This document shows positions 7,697-16,145 of a stretch of DNA of 51,489 nucleotides, piece after piece. The number at the start of each line of letters is the position of its first letter. Position 1 is the first letter of the stretch. The translations under genes and the position numbers were made by a program. The notes under the pieces are model-generated. The model was not told the origin of the DNA and searched no databases. It was given only the letters and a program-made list of their open reading frames with translations. Origin of the DNA: Chloroflexota bacterium (GTDB lineage Bacteria > Chloroflexota > Dehalococcoidia > Lucifugimonadales > UBA3495); the NCBI GenBank assembly GCA_028875055.1, contig JAPPGG010000001.1, positions 1 through 51,489 of the forward strand, written 5' to 3'.

Positions 7697-9196
7697 CTAA
7701 TGCCTGTGTCCGTGGTTATGGTCATGCCCTCCGTCGTGCTCACCCTCATGCCCTTCCACCGATGCAGGCGACTCCCCGGAGACGGGCGCATGCTGGTGAC
7801 CGTGGTCATGGTGGCCATTGCCCGTCGGCGCGGGCGCGGCCTGGGGCAAGCGAATGAAGAACAGTATCGCAATGGCTGCCACGTAGAGAGCTGTGGTGTA
7901 GTAGAAAAGATTGTCGGGATTTATTGTGTACAGCGCCCCTGCTATCAGGGGGGAAATGGCGCTGAAAATAAAGCGCGAAGTGGACATCAGCCCCAGGGTG
8001 GTAGCCGCCGTCCCTTCCCGGACTATATCCATAGCCGCGGCGGTCAGGATAGGCTGGTCGCTGTAAAGGAACAGACCCAGGCCCGCCAGCAGGATCGTCA
8101 TTCCGGTCAAGGTGTTGCCCAGGGAAGCCATGAGGAAGGTCAATACTGCCAGAACGGCCATGCCAGGTATTAATACCAGCTTCCGGCCAAAGCGGTCGGA
8201 CAGATAACCCATGATGGGGCTGGCAAAAATTCCCACCAGCACGAGCAGCCCGATCAGTGACCCGCGTATAAACAGGTTCTCAAATCCGCCCTCGCCATCC
8301 TGCAGTTTCAGGTTCAGTTCGTCCGCCAGGTACAGGGGCAGGACGGTAATGAATCCAATGTAGGCCATGCCCCGAAGGCCCGCCACCATGGTTATGCCCC
8401 ACATCCGCCCGTTGTGCATCAGGATTTTGGTTTCCTCTATCTGATGCCGCATGGTCCTGCCGGACTGCTGTTGTTCCTCTCCCTCCCTTTGCCGCCCGAT
8501 GTCCCGGAACGCCCAGAAAACCAGGAATGCCAGGAAGACGGGAACCGCGCCATAGATCGTGATAATTCCCTGCCACGTCAGTACCGAAAGAAGCAGCCCG
8601 GTGAGAACCGGACCGATTACGTCGCCAACGTTGCCGCCAACACCGTGGAAGGAAAGAACCGAAGCCCGGCGATGGCTGAACTGGGTTGACAGGGCCGCCA
8701 CCGCCGGCAAATGCCAGAAAGACGCCGCCATTCCCACCACTGCCATTCCCACCAGCAGCAATATATACCCGAAAACGTTCAGGTCTCCCGAAGCCTCACC
8801 TGCGGCGGCAGACTGGTCAGCCGTAAGCCAGGCGCTGCCGGGTACCGTCCAGCCCCCGGCAGCCATTAGTATCCAGCCGACTCCAAAAAGCGCCATGCAC
8901 ACGGCCATCACCCAGCCCCAGTGGCGACGCAGGGCATCGGTCAACACCCCGCCGGGCAGCGAAACCACCCCAGAAGCCACTTCGCGGGTGGTCTGAATGC
9001 TGGTTGTGGCCACCACGCTGCCGCCCAGCAGCAGGTCCCGCACTTCTGGAAGGACCACGATGAAGCTCTGGGTGAGCCAGTGAAAAACGCCGTGACCGCT
9101 GGTAAGGCCGCCAATAATGAATGCGGCGCCGCGACGAACACCGCGGTGCTCTTCGTTTACCTGTAGAGGGGAATGGTGATGGTGGGCGTGCGCCAT
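7697..9196 (-). CDS. MFS transporter with histidine-rich termini, probably metal-linked
   Basis: This is a 499-residue major facilitator protein with about 12 membrane helices. The family loop 'GYLSDRFGRKLVL' lies in the second half. Both ends are His-rich: the N-terminus has five His in 'AHAHHHH', and the last 40 residues have twelve His alternating with Gly, Asp and Asn. The ATG at 9196 was chosen because GGAGGAGG lies 7 bases before it; an in-frame extension to 9265 has no such site. It is the last gene of the fur-znuACB strand run, 162 bases after znuB. The context and His tails suggest handling of zinc or another transition metal (export, uptake, or uptake of a metal complex). Direction and substrate are inference. 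Confidence 0.85.
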   Translation of the reverse strand: MAHAHHHHSPLQVNEEHRGVRRGAAFIIGGLTSGHGVFHWLTQSFIVVLPEVRDLLLGGSVVATTSIQTTREVASGVVSLPGGVLTDALRRHWGWVMAVCMALFGVGWILMAAGGWTVPGSAWLTADQSAAAGEASGDLNVFGYILLLVGMAVVGMAASFWHLPAVAALSTQFSHRRASVLSFHGVGGNVGDVIGPVLTGLLLSVLTWQGIITIYGAVPVFLAFLVFWAFRDIGRQREGEEQQQSGRTMRHQIEETKILMHNGRMWGITMVAGLRGMAYIGFITVLPLYLADELNLKLQDGEGGFENLFIRGSLIGLLVLVGIFASPIMGYLSDRFGRKLVLIPGMAVLAVLTFLMASLGNTLTGMTILLAGLGLFLYSDQPILTAAAMDIVREGTAATTLGLMSTSRFIFSAISPLIAGALYTINPDNLFYYTTALYVAAIAILFFIRLPQAAPAPTGNGHHDHGHQHAPVSGESPASVEGHEGEHDGGHDHNHGHRH

Positions 9197-9358
9197 AATG
9201 GTCCCTCCTCCGGTTGGGTGATCTGCAAGGTCACTTCCGCTGTACAGCAAGGTCTCTGCAGACAAGATGGGCCAAGTTTAGCACGAGGTTACGGCAAGGG
9301 TAAGCCATCACCGCATGGGATGGCCTGTGTGTAGGAAGGCCTGCCGAGGAGAAGCGAC

Positions 9359-10291
9359 TCAGTCAAATACCGCCGCCTGCCCCTGCGAGACCCTGCCCCT
9401 GCCGGACCTGCTGCCGGGTCCAAAGGCCAGAAATCCCTTTAGACGGGTGTAAATCAGGGTCACCACGAAAAAGCCTGAAGAGAAGATAACTACACTCGCG
9501 CCCGTGGAAATGTCCAGTACCCAGCTGGCGTACACGCCACCGAACCCGCAGAATGCGCCGGTGACCGTGGACAGGATCATCATAGTCCGGAAACGGTTGG
9601 TGAGCAGGCGGGCGGTAATGGGGGGTATCACTATGGCCGCCGCGATCATCGTCACACCCAGCACGTCGAGGGATGCCACGATGGTAGCCGCCAGTACCAG
9701 GGAGAACATGGTATCCGTGAGCCAGGTTGGCACACCGTAAAAGCCGGCCACCTCCGGCTCGAAGGCGGAAAAGAGGAACTGTTTGTACCAGACGAGGAAC
9801 ACGGCCCAGGTTACCACGGTCACCACCAGGATAGTAACCAGGTCCGCCGTCGAAACCCCCAGGATGTTGCCGAAAAGCTGCGCTTCAAAGTCGCGGAAGG
9901 AGCGGGTGTAGCTGATTAGCGCGATGCCAAGGGCAAAGCTGGCGGTCGTGATAATGCCAATGGCGGCGTCGGCCCCGATTATCCGCAGCCGGGTAATCAG
10001 CGTAATGGCCAGGGCCGTTAGGAACCCCCAGGTTATGGCCCCCACCAGGAGATAGGTCTCTCCCAAACCATCGCGGCCTATGGAACCCACTGCCGTGCCT
10101 GCGAAGATGACGTTGAACACAACGAATTGGCTGATCACCGCTCCCCCGAAAACGGAGTGGGCCAGCCCGTGGCCGATGTAGGACATGTGCCGCAGGACAA
10201 CGTACACCCCCACCAGCCCGCACAGTGCGCCAGCCAGGGTGGCGGCAATTAAGCCGTTGACAAAGAATTCGTACCCGAAGGGATCAAGCAA
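9359..10291 (-). CDS. znuB: zinc/manganese-type ABC transporter permease
   Basis: This 310-residue protein belongs to the ABC-3 permease family (ZnuB/MntB/TroC). It has about eight to nine hydrophobic helices and the typical segment 'VLGVTMIAAAIVIPPITARLL'. It forms the membrane channel of the importer with the ATPase encoded just upstream. The start is TTG at 10291. AGGGAG lies 9 bases before it and overlaps the TAG of the ATPase gene, which implies translational coupling. The C-terminus is Arg/Gly-rich. The family also moves Mn and Fe(II); zinc is favoured by the linked Fur-family gene and His-rich partners. Confidence 0.9.
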   Translation of the reverse strand: MLDPFGYEFFVNGLIAATLAGALCGLVGVYVVLRHMSYIGHGLAHSVFGGAVISQFVVFNVIFAGTAVGSIGRDGLGETYLLVGAITWGFLTALAITLITRLRIIGADAAIGIITTASFALGIALISYTRSFRDFEAQLFGNILGVSTADLVTILVVTVVTWAVFLVWYKQFLFSAFEPEVAGFYGVPTWLTDTMFSLVLAATIVASLDVLGVTMIAAAIVIPPITARLLTNRFRTMMILSTVTGAFCGFGGVYASWVLDISTGASVVIFSSGFFVVTLIYTRLKGFLAFGPGSRSGRGRVSQGQAAVFD

Positions 10292-10304
10292 CTTTCAAGA
10301 CTCC

Positions 10305-11246
10305 CTAGTCTGCTCCGGAGACGCCGTGGGCGCCCACCGGATGCCCGTGGCCTGCCGCCTCTCCGTGGTGACTGTGACCGTGTCCCGTCCCCGGCTCTGC
10401 CGCTCTGCCATTTCCGTTGGCCGATGCCTTGCGATTGCCGTTCCGGCCGAAGTGGTGGGGGCTTTCCGCCACCAGGGTCATGCCCTCGTATTCAATGACC
10501 GGCATTTCCGCCCCATAGGTTAGGTGCAGGATTTCAGGAGAGATGACCTGGGAAGGTGGGCCCTCGGCCACGATTTGGCCCTTGATGCACACCAGCCAGG
10601 GCAGGTGCGCCGCCACCGGGTTGATCTCGTGGGTGGTCATGGCGATGGCGACGCCCTGGTGGTTCAACTCGTGGAGGAGGTGCATCACCTCGTCCCGGGT
10701 CTTGATGTCCACTCCCCTGGTGGGTTCGTCCAGCAGCAGCAGGGAGGGATTGCTGACCAGGGCCCGGGCCAGGAAGGCCCGCTGCTGCTGCCCCCCGGAA
10801 AGCTGACGGATGTGCCGGTCCTCCAGGTCAGCAATGCCCAGCCGCTCCATGGTTGCCCGGGCGGTTCTCCAGTCTGCTTGCCGGTGCCAGGGAAACAGGG
10901 GATTGCCTCGTGTGTGCCCCATCATCACCACCTCTCCCACCGTCACCGGAAAGTTCCAGTCAATGGTTTCAAGCTGCGGCACGTAGCCGGCCAGCGAACG
11001 CCGCCGGTCCACTCTCTTGCCGTTGACCTGGGCGTCGCCACTGAACACCCTGGTGGCGCCCAGGATGGTGCGCAGCAGGGTTGTCTTGCCGGACCCGCTG
11101 GGGCCCAGGAAGCCCACGAAGTCTCCCGGCATGATTGTCAGGTTTACCTCCGACAGCACTGCCTGCCCTTCGTATCCTGCGGTTACGTTCTTTAGTTCTA
11201 CAATTGGCTGCCCCGACTCTCGCTGGTGGGGGAATGGATGGAGCAT
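10305..11246 (-). CDS. znuC: zinc/manganese-type ABC transporter ATPase with His-rich tail
   Basis: This is a 313-residue ATP-binding subunit. Walker A 'GPSGSGKT' is at residues 48-55, 'LSGGQQQR' is the signature, and 'LLLLDEPT' is Walker B. The H-loop lies in 'AMTTHEINP'. After the ATPase core, about 30 residues near the C-terminus carry seven His ('GHGHSHHG', 'GHGHP', 'AHG'). Such a tail is not required for ATPase function and may sense or buffer metal. AAGGAAA lies 6 bases before the ATG. The gene follows znuA by 35 bases. Confidence 0.93.
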   Translation of the reverse strand: MLHPFPHQRESGQPIVELKNVTAGYEGQAVLSEVNLTIMPGDFVGFLGPSGSGKTTLLRTILGATRVFSGDAQVNGKRVDRRRSLAGYVPQLETIDWNFPVTVGEVVMMGHTRGNPLFPWHRQADWRTARATMERLGIADLEDRHIRQLSGGQQQRAFLARALVSNPSLLLLDEPTRGVDIKTRDEVMHLLHELNHQGVAIAMTTHEINPVAAHLPWLVCIKGQIVAEGPPSQVISPEILHLTYGAEMPVIEYEGMTLVAESPHHFGRNGNRKASANGNGRAAEPGTGHGHSHHGEAAGHGHPVGAHGVSGAD

Positions 11247-11281
11247 CTGTTTTCCTTACCGGTATTACCGCAAATTTGGGC

Positions 11282-12358
11282 CTATTGGGGATAAACGGCC
11301 CCGCTTTCCCCTTCAATAACATGACTGGGGTCGTAGCCCTCCAGGGCTGACGGGTCGCCCCCCAGGGCAGTGGTTATGATACGCACGTCCTCAAGGATAA
11401 GGCCCATGTAGGTGTGCTCAGGGTCGCCAGGCCCTCCGGGCAAGTCGTCGTCCCGCAGTTGGTCCACGAATTCGGCGCCGCCCTCCCGGGCAATCTGCTC
11501 CAGGACGGGACTGGGGAACACCTCGGAACCAAAGATGGCGGGTACGTTGTTCTCCCTGACCTGATCAATGAGGGACGCTACCTCCCGAGCGGAGGGTTCG
11601 GTGAAATCGGAAGGCTGGATGGCGCCGATGATCTCGAACCCGTATCTGGGGCCAAAGTAGGGGAAGGAGTCGTGGTAGGTCAGCAACTTGCGGTTTTCCG
11701 GCGGGATGGTTTCCACTGCCTGATAGATCCTCTGGTCCAGGTCGTTTATCTTTGCCGACAGTTTATCAAAATTGCCCCGGTAATAGTCGGCATTTGCCGG
11801 GTCCAGGGCCACCAACTCGTCTCGAATGAACTCGGCATACTTCAGGGCCAGGTGGGGCGCAGTCCACAGGTGGGGATTGGGATTTCCCTCATCTTCCGGG
11901 AAGGAAAAGTCGAACACCCACTGGTCTTCGGTTATGGTCTTGGGCCCCAGAATCAGGTGGGCCGACCCGGCTTTCCTGTTAGCTTGGGCCATCTCAATGG
12001 TAGGTTCTTCCAGGAACAGGCCGTTGGCAATAAACAGGTCAGTTTCCGCCAGGGTGACCGCCACCGATGGAGCCGGCTCAAAGGTATGGGAGTTGGTGCC
12101 TTCAGGCACGATGCCCGTCAGATCAATGCGGTCACCGCCTATGTTTTCCGCCAGGCTGGTAATGGGGGAAACGGTAGCAGCAACCATAAGCTTTGGGGGC
12201 ACGGGAGTGGACGTGGGCGCCGGTGGGGAAGTGGGTGTTGGAGTCGGCGACGCCGAACACGCCAGGCTAACCAGCAGAAGCGATGCCAGGAACACGATGC
12301 CAATCACGAAACCAGGACGGGAGAACCGGGAAGGGATAAATTCAGGTAGGGTCCTCAT
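11282..12358 (-). CDS. znuA: zinc/manganese-type ABC transporter solute-binding lipoprotein
   Basis: This 358-residue ZnuA/TroA-family lipoprotein has a signal peptide with lipobox 'VSLAC' and lipidated Cys34, followed by a Pro/Thr linker. Metal-binding His candidates lie in 'GTNSHTFEP', 'NPHLWTAPH' and 'TYHDSFPYFG'; an acidic ligand is expected near 'IFGSEVFPSP'. It captures metal outside the membrane and delivers it to ZnuB. There is no His/Asp-rich loop as in enterobacterial ZnuA. The ATG at 12358 has GGAGG about 10 bases upstream and overlaps the end of fur by 17 bases; a TTG one codon earlier is less likely. Confidence 0.92.
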   Translation of the reverse strand: MRTLPEFIPSRFSRPGFVIGIVFLASLLLVSLACSASPTPTPTSPPAPTSTPVPPKLMVAATVSPITSLAENIGGDRIDLTGIVPEGTNSHTFEPAPSVAVTLAETDLFIANGLFLEEPTIEMAQANRKAGSAHLILGPKTITEDQWVFDFSFPEDEGNPNPHLWTAPHLALKYAEFIRDELVALDPANADYYRGNFDKLSAKINDLDQRIYQAVETIPPENRKLLTYHDSFPYFGPRYGFEIIGAIQPSDFTEPSAREVASLIDQVRENNVPAIFGSEVFPSPVLEQIAREGGAEFVDQLRDDDLPGGPGDPEHTYMGLILEDVRIITTALGGDPSALEGYDPSHVIEGESGAVYPQ

Positions 12359-12824
12359 CAAGCGTAAATTCCTCCGAACCGGCCCCTACCTCCGCTGGGG
12401 ATTGGGGACGGCAGTTTACGCAAACACCTGCTATCGTGAAATGATCCAGGTCCGGAATGAATCCAAATTCATTCACCAGGGTACTGTTAAACTCCTCCAG
12501 GTAGTGGGGACTCAGGTTGAATGCGCCATGGCAGACCCGGCAGACCATGTGATGGTGCCGGTCGTCGGGGTGGGTCAGTTCATAGTGAAGCCGGTCGCCA
12601 ATGGCCACCTCCGTTACCAAGCCGACCTGTTTGAACAGGCGCAGCGTACGGTACACGGTGGCCAAATCCATAAAGGGATAGGCCGACTGGGCCTCTCGGA
12701 ACACTTCATCAACTCCCATGTGCTGCCGGCCTTCAGCAACCACCCGTAGCACTATCAGCCGCTGCGGGGTAAGCCGGTGCCCTTCGTCTCGTAATACCTG
12801 AAGAAGTTGATCATAACTGGTCAT
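12342..12824 (-). CDS. zur: Fur-family metalloregulator, probably Zur
   Basis: This is a 160-residue Fur-family repressor. The winged helix covers residues 5-80 ('RLTPQRLIVL', 'DLATVYRTLRLF'). 'HPDDRHHHMVC' carries the regulatory His cluster, and two CxxC pairs (Cys95/98 and Cys135/138) form the structural zinc site. Family members repress metal-uptake genes when metal-loaded. Leading the znuACB strand with an overlapping junction points to zinc sensing (Zur), but Mur or Fur specificity cannot be ruled out. A perfect inverted repeat lies 13 bases before the ATG, so autoregulation of the whole operon is likely. The acidic C-terminal tail after residue 140 is unusual. Confidence 0.9.
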   Translation of the reverse strand: MTSYDQLLQVLRDEGHRLTPQRLIVLRVVAEGRQHMGVDEVFREAQSAYPFMDLATVYRTLRLFKQVGLVTEVAIGDRLHYELTHPDDRHHHMVCRVCHGAFNLSPHYLEEFNSTLVNEFGFIPDLDHFTIAGVCVNCRPQSPAEVGAGSEEFTLDEDPT

Positions 12825-12837
12825 GACACTCCAAGTA

Positions 12838-12855
12838 TTTGCAACTCATTGCAAA
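12838..12855. promoter_or_regulatory. probable Zur/Fur operator
   Basis: TTTGCAA (12838-12844) and TTGCAAA (12849-12855) form a perfect 7-4-7 inverted repeat. It lies 13 bases upstream of the fur-family start and within an AT-rich stretch in an otherwise GC-rich region. Size and position fit a Fur-family dimer site that would control fur/zur-znuACB. Confidence 0.65.
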
Positions 12856-13234
12856 AAGAAATTTAATTGCTTCAGCCATTAATGTCAATACCAAATGGTG
12901 GCTTTAATGGCGAAATTGCATCGGGGAACTTCCCTCTTCTTCCTTGCCCGGTTCCCATCCAGAAATCCCGTCAGATCTCAAACCAACTCCTGCGCCTCCT
13001 TTCTCCAGAGTCATTCAACGGGCCGGACCGCGTGCGTTAACCCGGCCATGGATTCGCCTTATCCCCTATTGGCTAACGCAGGAAAGCGGACGGAACTTCC
13101 AGGGGCAGTCCTGAAACTGAACTCAAACGTCCCCCAACGTTCCTTTTCGTCCTTCCCGCCAAGGCAGGAACCCCGCTGGCGGACGTCGAGATTCCTGATT
13201 TCACAGAGGTGACCGGGCAATCTGACGATACGCC
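12856..13234. other. intergenic region, no gene supported
   Basis: This region lies between the fur-family promoter and the 3' end of the GMC gene. An AT-rich part (12850-12900) probably holds the promoter of the metal operon. The rest contains only an open frame of about 100 codons with no ribosome-binding site and no recognisable protein features. No clear terminator is seen for the GMC gene. Confidence 0.5.
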
Positions 13235-14776
13235 CTACACCCTACCCTCCCTTATCCAGTCAGAGAGTCTCTCCGCGATCATCAGCGTGGTAACGTTGGT
13301 ATTGGCGCGTACAACATCCGGCATTACCGAAGCGTCAATTACATTCAAGCCGGTTATTCCGTAAACCCGGCAGTACTGGTCCACCACCGCCAGGGGATCG
13401 TCGGCAGGTCCCATTTTGCAGGTTCCCGATGAATGCTGCTGGGTCGAAACATTCCGCAGCATCCAGGCATCCAGCGCCTCATCCGATGCCAGTTCCTCGT
13501 CAGTAGGCGACACGCGCCGGGTAATAATGCCTTCGAAGGCAGGGGACTGGGAGAGCCGCACGCAGAGGCGCACCGCCTCCCGCATCCTGGCCCTGTCCCC
13601 GTCATCGGCCAGATAGTTGTAGCTGAGTTCGGGCTGCACGTGGGGATCGTTGGCGGCGAGCCGCAATTCTCCGGCCGTGCTGGCGTTCTCCAGGGCAGGC
13701 GCCATCCTCATACCGGCGGCCGCGTCCGGGGCGCCACCACGGGCGTCGGCAAACCAGCCCGGCAGCACCTGCATATCGTTGCGGGTGGCAGAGCCCTCCG
13801 ACGTATATCTCAGGGCAACCTGACTCCACGGGGTATCCGGGTCGTCCAGGTATTCCTGTCTGACGTCGAACTGCAAGGCCACCAGTGGATGGTCCCTCAA
13901 ATTTTGCCCCACCCCGGGCAGGTCATGTACCACCGGAATACCCAGGGCTTCCAGGTGCTCCCGGGAGCCCACTCCCGAAAGCATCAGCAGCTGGGGCGAC
14001 GCAATGGCGCCGCCGCTCAGTATCACGCGTTCGCCTTCGATGACAAATCGGTCCTCGCCGCTATCAACCTCCACCCCCACAGCCTTTGTTCCTTCAAACA
14101 GGATTCTGCGTACGGTTACACCGGCCCGCACGGTCAGGTTCAGTCGGTGGCGAGCCAGGTCCAGGTAAGTTATGGCGGCGCTCATTCGTACGCCGTCCAC
14201 GTTGTTCATTGGCCTGGGGCCCACACCGGTGGATTCCGGGTCGTTCATATCGTCGCAATGAGGAAGGCCGGCTTCTATGCAGGCCCGGTAGAAGGCCTCC
14301 TGCGTTGGCAGCCATTCTTCCCGTTTGTGCCGGCGCACCGGAATGGGACCTTCCGAGCCATGAAAATCCCCGCCAAAGTCCAGGTCAGTTTCTATTCGAT
14401 TCAAGTAGGGCATTATTTCCTGGTAAGACCACTCCTCATTGCCCCAGTTCACCCAATTGTCGAAGTCCTCTGGCACCGCCCGCAGCCATACCTGGCCGTT
14501 GACGGAGCTGCTGCCGCCGATCACCTTGCCCCGGGGCAGGTGGAAGGTGTTGTCATGCTCGGGCCTGGCCTTGGCGCGGTAGCCCCACATGTGCGGTCCC
14601 GACACGGCTCGGGCCGTGTTGTAGCCGTATTTCACGTCGTCGGGAATCTGATCGAAGCTGGGATAGTCGGGTCCGGCCTCCAGCAGCAGCACCGATCGGC
14701 CAGGATCTTCAGACAGGCGAGTGGCCAGGACGCTGCCGGCGGAACCGGCGCCGATGATAATTACGTCATACTTCAT
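13235..14776 (-). CDS. GMC-family FAD-dependent oxidoreductase (choline dehydrogenase-like)
   Basis: This is a complete 513-residue glucose-methanol-choline enzyme. The FAD-binding loop 'GAGSAGSVLATRLSED' is at residues 8-23. 'LPRGKVIGGSSSVNGQVW' is the first GMC signature, and 'GAIASPQLLMLSGVG' is the second. The active-site pair is His448 ('QHSSGTCKMG') and Asn492 ('RANTN'). It should oxidise a primary or secondary alcohol; substrates in this family range from choline to long-chain and polyethylene-glycol alcohols and cannot be told from sequence. GGAGAC lies before the ATG. It is divergently arranged with an LLM-monooxygenase operon. Confidence 0.93.
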   Translation of the reverse strand: MKYDVIIIGAGSAGSVLATRLSEDPGRSVLLLEAGPDYPSFDQIPDDVKYGYNTARAVSGPHMWGYRAKARPEHDNTFHLPRGKVIGGSSSVNGQVWLRAVPEDFDNWVNWGNEEWSYQEIMPYLNRIETDLDFGGDFHGSEGPIPVRRHKREEWLPTQEAFYRACIEAGLPHCDDMNDPESTGVGPRPMNNVDGVRMSAAITYLDLARHRLNLTVRAGVTVRRILFEGTKAVGVEVDSGEDRFVIEGERVILSGGAIASPQLLMLSGVGSREHLEALGIPVVHDLPGVGQNLRDHPLVALQFDVRQEYLDDPDTPWSQVALRYTSEGSATRNDMQVLPGWFADARGGAPDAAAGMRMAPALENASTAGELRLAANDPHVQPELSYNYLADDGDRARMREAVRLCVRLSQSPAFEGIITRRVSPTDEELASDEALDAWMLRNVSTQQHSSGTCKMGPADDPLAVVDQYCRVYGITGLNVIDASVMPDVVRANTNVTTLMIAERLSDWIREGRV

Positions 14777-14902
14777 TCTTGTCTCCGTGGTCCGGCAATT
14801 GTGGCGCTTCCTCCCTGAACTTGCCTGCTTAATGTAGTTACCCTGCCTCTGCCCGTCAAGGCAAGACCACGGCCATCGGGCCTTGCCTGGCTTACCCTCT
14901 CA

Positions 14903-14931
14903 TTGACAGGGCTACCACCCAATCTTAGACT
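14903..14931 (+). promoter_or_regulatory. probable sigma70 promoter of the LLM-hydrolase-LLM operon
   Basis: A consensus TTGACA (14903-14908) is followed after 17 bases by TAGACT (14926-14931, 4/6). The leader to the ATG at 15004 would be about 65 bases. Confidence 0.5.
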
Positions 14932-15003
14932 TAACGCATTACACCCGGCTGATCACCGTGCAACATTTGCGAAGAATTCCCTGCCCACCCAGCGAGAAGA
15001 AAT

Positions 15004-16107
15004 ATGAAAGCATCCTACTTGGGCGCAATGGGGTATTCCGAACGTCACCTATTCCCCGAGGGCTGGCCCATCCCGCCGGCCTGCCACGACCCCCGTCTTT
15101 CTGTCCAGAGCTACCAGGAAGGGATGGATGAATGCGAGTTCGCGGAAGAGATGGGGTTCGAGTGGGTCAGCTTTTCCGAGCACCATTACTCGGGCCGCAT
15201 CGCCACGGGCAATCCTGCCGTGATGGCGGCGGCGGTGGCCGAGCGCTGCAAGAAGGTCAAGCTGGCCATGCTGGGCCCCCTCCTGCCCCTGAACAATCCG
15301 GTCCGCATTGCCGAGGAAATGGGAATGCTGGACAACATTTCCGACGGCCGCCTCATCATGGGATTTCTCCGTGGTACGCCCAACGAAGACCAGGTCTATG
15401 GCGTTAACCCGTCCGAGGGCCGGGAGATGCTCTTCGAGGGCATGGACCTGATCCGCAAGGCCCTTACCGAGGAGCAGCCTTTTTCCTGGGAAGGCCGATA
15501 CTACAACTTCCGGACGGTGTCCGTCTGGCCCCGACCGGTGCAGCAGCCCTTGCCACCCACTATCATGGCCACCCGCAGCGATGACACGGTCAGGTACGCT
15601 GCCGAGAACGGCATGGGCCTGGGCGTTTCCTTCATCCCGGTAGAGCTGATGGAACCCATCGCCGAGAAATACTTCAACTGGTGCAACGAAGCCGGCTGGC
15701 AACCCACTCCCGACCAGGTAGTATTCCGTGGCAATATCTACATCGCCGAAACGGACCAGCAGGCCCAGGACTGGCTGCATGCGTTGCCAGGCGGCCAGCC
15801 CCGACCCGCCATCCAGTTGCAGCGGTCGGTGGCCCAGGTGATCCAGGCTGCTCGTTCGGGCGAGGAGTTCGACCTGCGCCGGATCCTGGCCGGAAGCCCC
15901 CAGGGCGATGTTGTAGGCCGGTCCCTGGGCCTAAACTTCCTGGGCAGTCCTGATACTATAGCCAGCAAAATGAAGGAATACCACGACCGTTGCGGCGTCG
16001 GAGTAATGGACCTGTTCTTCCAGCAGCCGGGCCTGACTCACGGCGAAGTAATGCGGGAAATCGAACTGTTTGGCAAGGAAGCGCTTCCCCAGATCAAGGA
16101 GTTTTAG
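15004..16107 (+). CDS. LLM-class flavin-dependent monooxygenase
   Basis: This 367-residue TIM-barrel protein belongs to the bacterial luciferase-like family. Typical segments are 'EEMGFEWVSFSEHHYSG', 'VKLAMLGPLLPLNNPVRIAEEMGMLDNISDGRLIMGFLRG' (read as two consecutive motifs) and 'PTIMATRSDDTVRYAAENG'. Members use reduced FMN (or F420) and oxygen to hydroxylate or cleave organic compounds. The substrate is unknown. It is the first gene of a three-gene run with an alpha/beta hydrolase and a second LLM enzyme, which fits stepwise attack on a recalcitrant compound. Expansions of such enzymes are known in SAR202 Chloroflexota. The ribosome-binding site is weak (GAGAAGAA). Confidence 0.9.
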   Translation: MKASYLGAMGYSERHLFPEGWPIPPACHDPRLSVQSYQEGMDECEFAEEMGFEWVSFSEHHYSGRIATGNPAVMAAAVAERCKKVKLAMLGPLLPLNNPVRIAEEMGMLDNISDGRLIMGFLRGTPNEDQVYGVNPSEGREMLFEGMDLIRKALTEEQPFSWEGRYYNFRTVSVWPRPVQQPLPPTIMATRSDDTVRYAAENGMGLGVSFIPVELMEPIAEKYFNWCNEAGWQPTPDQVVFRGNIYIAETDQQAQDWLHALPGGQPRPAIQLQRSVAQVIQAARSGEEFDLRRILAGSPQGDVVGRSLGLNFLGSPDTIASKMKEYHDRCGVGVMDLFFQQPGLTHGEVMREIELFGKEALPQIKEF

Positions 16108-16145
16108 GCGGCGTCCCTGAACCAGGAGGACGCCACCACCACAGC

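Noticed and set aside
12895-13212. 105-codon open frame downstream of the GMC gene
   Set aside because: No ribosome-binding site, and the composition is typical of random translated GC-rich DNA.
13433-14818. 461-codon open frame antisense to the GMC oxidoreductase
   Set aside because: The opposite strand has complete GMC motifs. The antisense frame is open only because of GC-rich third positions and has no ribosome-binding site or family features.
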